NCBI GenBank assembly: GCA_016795125.1
Contig: JAEUIG010000218.1
Coordinates: 1-13,023, forward strand
Source of the DNA: Planctomycetaceae bacterium
GTDB taxonomy: Bacteria > Planctomycetota > Planctomycetia > Planctomycetales > Planctomycetaceae
Length of the DNA stretch: 13,023 bases
Direction of reading: 5' to 3'
The notes beneath the pieces were generated by a model. It did not search any database. It saw only the letters and a program-made list of their open reading frames with translations, and had not been told where the DNA came from. Shown piece after piece: positions 8,859-13,023 of this stretch (position 1 is the first letter of the stretch; every line of letters begins with the position of its first letter). A program made the position numbers and the translations under genes.

Positions 8859-8883
8859 CGTAGACGCAGACAGCGTATCTACG
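8859..8883 (-). other. Bulged hairpin between the EIIA-fusion and methyltransferase genes
   Basis: CGTAGACGC (8859-8867) pairs with GCG...TCTACG (8873-8883) over a 5-nt loop with a 2-nt bulge (8876-8877), for nine base pairs in all. It lies about 35 nt past the EIIA stop and upstream of the methyltransferase start. It could attenuate read-through or affect the methyltransferase leader. No U-tract is present. Confidence 0.35.
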
Positions 8884-8916
8884 CGGATGCAGGTCAGCAA
8901 CTGATGGAAATTGAGA

Positions 8917-9618
8917 TCAGCCGATCTTTTGATCGGCGTCGACGATCCAGTCGTACGCGATGCGAGCATTGGGCGCATCGCGGAGTCCTGCGACAAAGCC
9001 GGGGGACTGGATCAGGCGGCCCAGGCGCGCCAGGACATGCAGGTGCGTGCGGGTGTCGCGACAGAGCACGAGGAAGAACAGGTCGGTGGAGAGATTGTCC
9101 GGCGCGCCGAAGGGAATGCCTCCCAGCGTCCTTCCGAAGGCGACGACGGAATCGGACATGGCGTCCGGGAGCGGCTGCCGAGGGTGGGGCAGGGCGACGC
9201 CGTGTGCGAACGCGGTCGACATCAGTTCCTCGCGTTCCTGCACCGCCTTGAGGATCGCCGCCGGCTGCCAGATTTTCCAGGTGCGTCCGGCGACTTCGAT
9301 CAGGCTTTCCAGCAACGACCGCTTGGTGCGCGCGTCCAGCGGGACCTGCACGGTCTCCAGGCTGAGGAGGCTGCTGACGGGCACGGCCGCATCGAGTTCC
9401 ACGGAGCGCTGGGATTTCTCCACGGCGGCCAGCTGCGCATCGGAGTATTCACGCATCTCCTGTTCGAGCCACTGAGTGATCTCAGCGGCGTGGAACTGCC
9501 ATGTGCCAGAGCGTTTATGGCCGGGAAGCCGGCCGCGGTTGGCGAGTCGCTCGAGTTCGCGACGATCTCGTCCGAGATGCTCGGCGAGTTCGTCAAGCGT
9601 GTACCAGTCGCCGGACAT
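8917..9618 (-). CDS. Helix-turn-helix (excisionase-like) domain fused to a PTS EIIA domain
   Basis: This 233-aa protein joins two domains. Residues about 5-53 form a MerR/excisionase-type HTH_17 domain (WYTLDELAEHLGRDRRELE to GTWQFHAAEITQWLEQ). Residues about 87-230 form a fructose/nitrogen-type EIIA domain (PtsN/FruA-like). The phosphorylatable His is H145 in HGVALPHPR, and the supporting His is probably H194 in THLHVLARL. EIIA accepts phosphate from HPr. Here the fused DNA-binding module suggests a phosphorylation-responsive regulator, not a sugar transporter part. No EI, HPr, EIIB or EIIC gene is in the window. ATG 9618 is the first start of the HTH domain but has no SD. The gene lies 91 nt after the isomerase-like gene. 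The domain calls are firm; the regulatory role is inferred. Confidence 0.9.
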   Translation of the reverse strand: MSGDWYTLDELAEHLGRDRRELERLANRGRLPGHKRSGTWQFHAAEITQWLEQEMREYSDAQLAAVEKSQRSVELDAAVPVSSLLSLETVQVPLDARTKRSLLESLIEVAGRTWKIWQPAAILKAVQEREELMSTAFAHGVALPHPRQPLPDAMSDSVVAFGRTLGGIPFGAPDNLSTDLFFLVLCRDTRTHLHVLARLGRLIQSPGFVAGLRDAPNARIAYDWIVDADQKIG

Positions 9619-9654
9619 GGGGGGTCGCAGCCGTCGTGGCGGGGCCGTGTGGGG

Positions 9655-9705
9655 CGCGAGACCGGGGCTGTCTCGCGATACCGGGAGTGCCAGGCCGCGG
9701 CCTGG
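9655..9705 (-). other. Two palindromes between the isomerase-like and EIIA-fusion genes
   Basis: A 16-nt perfect palindrome, CCAGGCCGCGGCCTGG (9690-9705), lies 4 nt past the isomerase-like stop. Next comes a hairpin with stem CGCGAGAC (9655-9662) and GTCTCGCG (9670-9677) and a 7-nt loop. Both are upstream of ATG 9618. They could be a terminator pair without a U-tract or operator sites for a dimeric protein, possibly the HTH-EIIA product itself. The symmetry is seen; the role is speculative. Confidence 0.4.
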
Positions 9706-9709
9706 AAGC

Positions 9710-10726
9710 TCAGGTGGGAGTCGTCAGCAGTTGTGCAAACCGCAGCATGCACTCGCGTATTAGACTGCGGTGATCGCGCTTCCACAAGTCCCGCGACCAG
9801 ACCTCAATCTCATAGCAGCCGCGGTACCCGGCCGACTCAAACGCCGCGATCATTTGCGCCAGCGGGATGACGCCGTCGCCCGGCAGCAGGCGATCGTTGT
9901 CGCAGCGCGGCGGGTCGCGCCAGTCGCTGAGCTGGACCGTGGAGACATACGGGACGAACTCCGGGATGCGCTCCAGCAGCCGCGGTTCCTGCCACAGGTG
10001 ATACGCGCCGAACGCCATGCCGATGTGCGAATGATTAAAGCGGGTCAGGACGTCGAGCGTCGCGTCGAGCGACGTGAGGAACGACCATTCTTCGTCGAAC
10101 AGCTGATGCATCGGCTGAATCGCGAGGCGGACGTCGCATTCCGTCGCCTGGTCGGCGAGTTCGACGAGTGCTTCGACCAGCAGGCGGCGTGCGTGCGTGC
10201 GGATGTGGCCGCAGAGCGCCCCGGGGACGACGACGAGCGTCCGTGCGCCGATGTGCTGCGCGGCGCTGATGGCGGCGCGGGCATCGGCGACGGCATCGAC
10301 ATAGGAATGTCCGTTGGCGCCGGTGAACCCGCCGACCCAGCCGAGTGAACTGGCCGTCAGCCCCGCGTCCCGGAGCAATTCCGCGCCGAGTTCGATGCCG
10401 CAGTCCTGCAGGCGGTCGAGCGAAACGCCGATATTGCGCAGCCCGGCCTCCCGAAACTCGGCGATGGCTTCGGGAAGGGACCAGCGGACGGTCGTCGTCT
10501 GGGTGATCGACAACCGGGCGGTGGAAACCGGCGCGACGCCTGCTTCGCGCAGTTTGGGGAGCGTCTGAGAGACCGCGGAACGCGGCGACGGAGATGCACT
10601 CAAGCGGGTACCCGCAATCCTTTGCCAGCGAGATCCAATGGTCGCCCCACGCAAGCGACCGTGAGCAGACAGCACGATGCAATCAGCAGTTGGCAGCGGG
10701 AGTCGGCCGGACGGCGCGGCAGCCAT
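9710..10726 (-). CDS. Sugar phosphate isomerase/epimerase-like TIM-barrel protein with altered metal site
   Basis: The protein is up to 338 aa with an AP_endonuc_2/xylose-isomerase-like TIM barrel from about residue 70. Landmarks are SITQTTTVRWSLPEAIAEFR (73-92), HIGARTLVVVPGA (158-170), AIQPMHQLF (202-210), HIGMAFGAYHLWQEP (234-248), TVQLSDWRDP (263-272), LPGDGVIPL (281-289) and YEIEVWS (305-311). The family normally binds a divalent metal through Glu, Asp, His and Glu. Here the matching positions are Q204, G240, Q265 and E308, so only one ligand remains and normal catalysis is doubtful. The start is uncertain. ATG 10726 has no SD and lies in a hairpin loop just after the upstream gene, and residues 1-41 look unlike the family. 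TTG 10603 (297 aa) is an alternative. A specific substrate cannot be given. Confidence 0.8.
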   Translation of the reverse strand: MAAAPSGRLPLPTADCIVLSAHGRLRGATIGSRWQRIAGTRLSASPSPRSAVSQTLPKLREAGVAPVSTARLSITQTTTVRWSLPEAIAEFREAGLRNIGVSLDRLQDCGIELGAELLRDAGLTASSLGWVGGFTGANGHSYVDAVADARAAISAAQHIGARTLVVVPGALCGHIRTHARRLLVEALVELADQATECDVRLAIQPMHQLFDEEWSFLTSLDATLDVLTRFNHSHIGMAFGAYHLWQEPRLLERIPEFVPYVSTVQLSDWRDPPRCDNDRLLPGDGVIPLAQMIAAFESAGYRGCYEIEVWSRDLWKRDHRSLIRECMLRFAQLLTTPT

Positions 10727-10738
10727 CCGGGGCCGCGC
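10714..10738 (-). terminator. Hairpin downstream of the DUF3500 gene
   Basis: GCGCGGC (10714-10720) pairs with GCCGCGC (10732-10738) over an 11-nt loop, 20 nt past the DUF3500 stop. No U-tract follows. The loop contains the ATG at 10726, which weakens that codon as the start of the next gene. Confidence 0.35.
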
Positions 10739-10758
10739 TGCCCAGCGGACGCAGGTCG

Positions 10759-11823
10759 TCAGCCGGCGGCGTTGGTGGCCACGGACGGATCATCCGCAAT
10801 GTTGACCCAGACGTGGACGTGCGGGGCGCCGCGATAATGCCAGACGAAGGACGGGCCTTCGATGCGCCAGATGTCCCAGACGCTGTCGTTGCCGATGTCG
10901 TCTTCGCGGAAGAAGGCCAGCGAACACTTGTCGAGTCCGCCCTGTGCCGTCAGGCACTGCAGCGCCTGGTCGCGGTCTGACACGCGGTACGGTTCAAGCA
11001 GGGTCGTCAGCACCGCCTGCGCATGTTCCTTCTGATCGGCCGAGAGCTCGGCAATCGGGATGCCGGCAAACCCGCCGGCGGCGCCGCGGAACGCGACTTC
11101 GCTTTCGTACGGGGCAGTGGAGATCAGGGCGAGATCGCGCTGCTTGCCGTCGAGCATCTCGAACAGCTTGTTCGCCTTGAGCGCCTGGTGCCAGTAGACG
11201 TTGCCGGGATGATCGGCGGCTTCGTCAAAGCCCTGCGCGGCGTGGCCGTAGAAGATGGGCCCGCCGAACGCGACGTGCTCGGTGCTGTCGGCATCGCAGC
11301 GGATGGTGAGATGCCGGCCGGTCATCACGAATTCCCACTTCCCGTTCCCCGGTTCGCCGAAGATGGCGATCGTCTGGGCGCGCCCGTATCCGCCGGCGTC
11401 GTCCTGCAGCTGCTTGCGGATTTTCTCGTGAAAGTCCGGGTTGTACATGCCAAGGAAGATGGCCTCGATCATGTCGCGCTGGTCGGCGGTGTAAAAGTCG
11501 CCACCGACGTTCAACGACTTCGGGTCGGTGATGCTCCAGTTGTTGGAGACGTGGGTTCTGAGCAGTCCGCGTTCGTCCTGATGGTCCCAGGCGAAGCAGA
11601 TCCTGGAACGCTGGGCGTCGGAGAGCGATTCGTAGAGTCTCTGGACCAGTTGTTCGGGTTGTGCGTTGGCGTCCTCAGCGGCGCGCGCGACGTGCGGCGG
11701 GAGCAGCAGACCGGATGAGGAGGCAGCAGCGGCGGCGACGGCGGTGGCCTGCACGAACTGGCGACGGTTCAGCGACTGCGCAGAGGGCAGATCGCAGTCG
11801 GGGCAGTGTCGGGAAGTCGACAT
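10759..11823 (-). CDS. DUF3500 family protein, Tat-exported
   Basis: This 354-aa protein matches the DUF3500 family as I know it, whose biochemical function is not established to my knowledge. A twin-arginine signal is clear: LNRRQFVQ (18-25), an Ala-rich hydrophobic stretch (26-40) and a likely cleavage near ARA-AE (47-50). It is therefore exported folded, possibly with a cofactor. Conserved-looking segments are FAWDHQDERG (77-86), NNWSIT (94-99), GKWEFVMTGRHLTIRCD (161-177), HVAFGGPIFYGH (183-194) and FVWHYRGAPHVHVWVNI (326-342). Several His (H171, H194, H329, H335, H337) could bind metal, which is inference. A CPDC pair (C7, C10) precedes the Tat motif. ATG 11823 is preceded at 5 nt by AAAGGAG, so the 69-residue longer frame is rejected. 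Confidence 0.88.
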   Translation of the reverse strand: MSTSRHCPDCDLPSAQSLNRRQFVQATAVAAAAASSSGLLLPPHVARAAEDANAQPEQLVQRLYESLSDAQRSRICFAWDHQDERGLLRTHVSNNWSITDPKSLNVGGDFYTADQRDMIEAIFLGMYNPDFHEKIRKQLQDDAGGYGRAQTIAIFGEPGNGKWEFVMTGRHLTIRCDADSTEHVAFGGPIFYGHAAQGFDEAADHPGNVYWHQALKANKLFEMLDGKQRDLALISTAPYESEVAFRGAAGGFAGIPIAELSADQKEHAQAVLTTLLEPYRVSDRDQALQCLTAQGGLDKCSLAFFREDDIGNDSVWDIWRIEGPSFVWHYRGAPHVHVWVNIADDPSVATNAAG

Positions 11824-11828
11824 GGGCG

Positions 11829-11835
11829 CTCCTTT
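11829..11835 (-). promoter_or_regulatory. Strong ribosome binding site fixing the DUF3500 start
   Basis: AAAGGAG on the minus strand lies 5 nt before ATG 11823 and is the strongest SD match in the window. It places the start directly before the Tat signal sequence. Confidence 0.75.
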
Positions 11836-11880
11836 CGGGAGTTCGTGATGCAACGACGAAGACCTCGCAATGCTGGCCGT

Positions 11881-11910
11881 AGTATGCGCAGCCGGTTGCC
11901 GTGAATGCAA
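11881..11910 (-). promoter_or_regulatory. Weak candidate promoter for the DUF3500 gene
   Basis: On the minus strand TTGCAT (11905-11910) and CATACT (11881-11886) are 18 nt apart, matching three and four of six consensus bases. The 224-bp divergent gap 11824-12047 must hold promoters for both flanking genes. I see no convincing one for the plus-strand gene. Confidence 0.25.
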
Positions 11911-12047
11911 TGTTGGTCGGCGAACGGTCGCGCACCGTCGGATGGAATTCTGAATGCTGACCAGTGATGTGTGTTTGTGACACATTCCGCGTCGCCATTC
12001 CGTAGTTTTTCGTCGTCTTCCGGCCACCACCGATTCCTCGCACGCTT

Positions 12048-13023
12048 ATGCCGCTGTCGATCGCTTCCACACTGAAACGCGCCGCAGGCCCGTTGCTGAA
12101 AGTGCCGACGGCGGACGGCGCCGCTGGAGAGGCGCTGCTGACCGACGGGGACGGCAACCTGTCGTTTGGGAATCCGGTTCCGGCGGCGCACAATCATGAC
12201 GGCAGCTATCAGCCGCTGGACGCCGAACTTTCGGCCATCGCCGGACTCAGCAGTGCTGCCGACAGGCTTCCCTATTTCACAGGTTCGGGAACAGCGGCGC
12301 TGGCGGACCTGTCGACCGCGGGTCGCGCGCTGATTGATGATGCGGATGCCGCCGCCCAGAGATCGACGCTCGGGCTGGGAACCGCGGCGACGCAGAACGC
12401 CGGCGCGTTCGAGGCCGCCGGCACGGCAGCGACGGCGGTGAGTGCACATGAGGCGGCAGGCGACCCGCATCCTCAGTACCTCACGGCGTCGGAAGGCAGC
12501 GCCGCATACCAGCCGCTCGATGCGGAGTTGACGGCGCTCGCGGGGCTGACGAGCGGGGCGAACAAGCTTCCATACTTCTCAGGGTCGGGAGCGGCGGCGT
12601 TGACCGACCTCTCAGCGGCCGGGCGGGCGCTGATTGATGATGCCGATGCGGCGGCACAACGGACCACGCTCGGTCTCGGCACCGCGGCGGTGGAAGCGGC
12701 CAGTGCGTTTCAACCGGCCGATGCCCAACTGACGGACCTGTCGGCCCTGTCGTATTCCGGGAACGCGCTGAAGGCGTTGCGGGTCAATGCGGCCGCGACG
12801 GGACTGGAGTTTGCCAGCATCGGCGGCGGGTCCACGGAACTCGACATCCACGCGCAGTCGAGCACCTACGCGCAGCAGGCCTCGGACCTGGGGGACCTGA
12901 TCGATTTCGACACGGCCGGCCAGACGTTGAACCTCCTGGCGGCGGCGACGGCCGGAGACAAGTACTTCTGCTGGGTCCGGTATCGCGGCGCCGACACCGG
13001 AGTTCTGACAGTTGACGGCAATT
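12048..13023 (+). CDS. Phage tail-fibre-like repeat protein, 5' part (runs off right edge)
   Basis: The frame is open for 325 codons from ATG 12048 to the window edge, with an in-frame TAG at 12003-12005 and no other start between. The product has no signal peptide and is rich in Ala, Gly and Asp. It carries two copies of a module of the form YQPLDAELTALAGLT, LPYFSGSG, AALTDLSAAGRALIDDA, AAQRTTLGLG (54-114 and 154-214). Phrases of this kind are typical of tail fibres of tailed phages. Other tail-like phrases are LLTDGDGNLSFGNP (30-43), AAHNHDGSYQ (46-55) and VSAHEAAGDPHPQYLT (131-146). It would form an extended trimeric fibre or other appendage, with the receptor-binding end beyond the window. 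No SD precedes it. It is the only plus-strand gene and faces away from its neighbours, so it may mark the edge of a prophage or a domesticated tail locus. Confidence 0.85.
   Translation, partial: MPLSIASTLKRAAGPLLKVPTADGAAGEALLTDGDGNLSFGNPVPAAHNHDGSYQPLDAELSAIAGLSSAADRLPYFTGSGTAALADLSTAGRALIDDADAAAQRSTLGLGTAATQNAGAFEAAGTAATAVSAHEAAGDPHPQYLTASEGSAAYQPLDAELTALAGLTSGANKLPYFSGSGAAALTDLSAAGRALIDDADAAAQRTTLGLGTAAVEAASAFQPADAQLTDLSALSYSGNALKALRVNAAATGLEFASIGGGSTELDIHAQSSTYAQQASDLGDLIDFDTAGQTLNLLAAATAGDKYFCWVRYRGADTGVLTVDGN
12207..12689 (+). repeat. Two tail-fibre modules spaced exactly 100 codons apart
   Basis: Codons 54-114 (12207-12389) and 154-214 (12507-12689) encode 61-residue segments with 50 identical residues by direct comparison and no insertion or deletion between them. 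Many differences at the DNA level are synonymous, as in the GALIDDA-coding stretch. The duplication is therefore old and the protein sequence is under selection. A degenerate third unit seems to begin near residue 221 (FQPADAQLTDLSAL). Confidence 0.85.

Noticed and set aside
11824..12030. 69-residue N-terminal extension of the DUF3500 frame
   Set aside because: A strong AAAGGAG site lies 5 nt before ATG 11823, directly ahead of a complete Tat signal; the extension has no SD and would bury the signal.
11824..12047. Prophage attachment site or tRNA next to the tail-fibre-like gene
   Set aside because: I found no tRNA-like fold or convincing direct repeat in the divergent gap, and the other end of any element lies outside the window.

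Overview
The window looks like chromosomal DNA of a planctomycete. It is GC-rich, its genes are widely spaced and often lack Shine-Dalgarno sites, and it carries inverted repeats of a kind I associate with that phylum. The protein families also fit: a Tat-exported DUF3500 protein, a helix-turn-helix/EIIA fusion and an S41 protease with a TPR-like N-terminus. This assignment rests on general resemblance, not on a database search. All genes read on the minus strand except the last, which runs off the right edge on the plus strand.

Layout, left to right. (1) 1-153: the 5' end of an unrecognised gene, cut by the window edge. (2) 220-4779: aceF and aceE, the E2 and E1 subunits of pyruvate dehydrogenase, transcribed aceE then aceF, with a candidate promoter at 4880-4907. 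A Y-shaped inverted repeat lies between them. The E3 subunit (lipoamide dehydrogenase) is not in the window. (3) 4949-7521: a secreted or envelope S41 (C-terminal-processing) protease overlapping by ATGA with a beta-propeller gene, with a good sigma70-like promoter at 7676-7704. (4) 7522-8065: a 544-bp gap without a credible gene, holding that promoter and two REP-like inverted repeats. (5) 8066-11823: four minus-strand genes for a SAM methyltransferase, a DNA-binding-domain/PTS-EIIA fusion, a TIM-barrel sugar-isomerase-like protein and a Tat-exported DUF3500 protein. They are separated by gaps of about 30-100 bp that contain hairpins, so they need not form one operon. (6) 12048-13023: the start of a long repetitive phage-tail-fibre-like protein, divergent from the rest.

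How the genes work together: aceE and aceF belong to one complex that makes acetyl-CoA from pyruvate. The protease and propeller genes are probably co-translated and may act together, but the propeller protein has no visible signal peptide. The other genes have no obvious common pathway. The clearest oddities are the isomerase-like protein, which lacks three of the four metal ligands expected for its fold, the tail-fibre-like gene with an exact 100-residue repeat spacing, and the structured repeats in the gaps. I did not find a clearly new multi-gene system. If one exists, the right edge beyond 13023 is the place to look.
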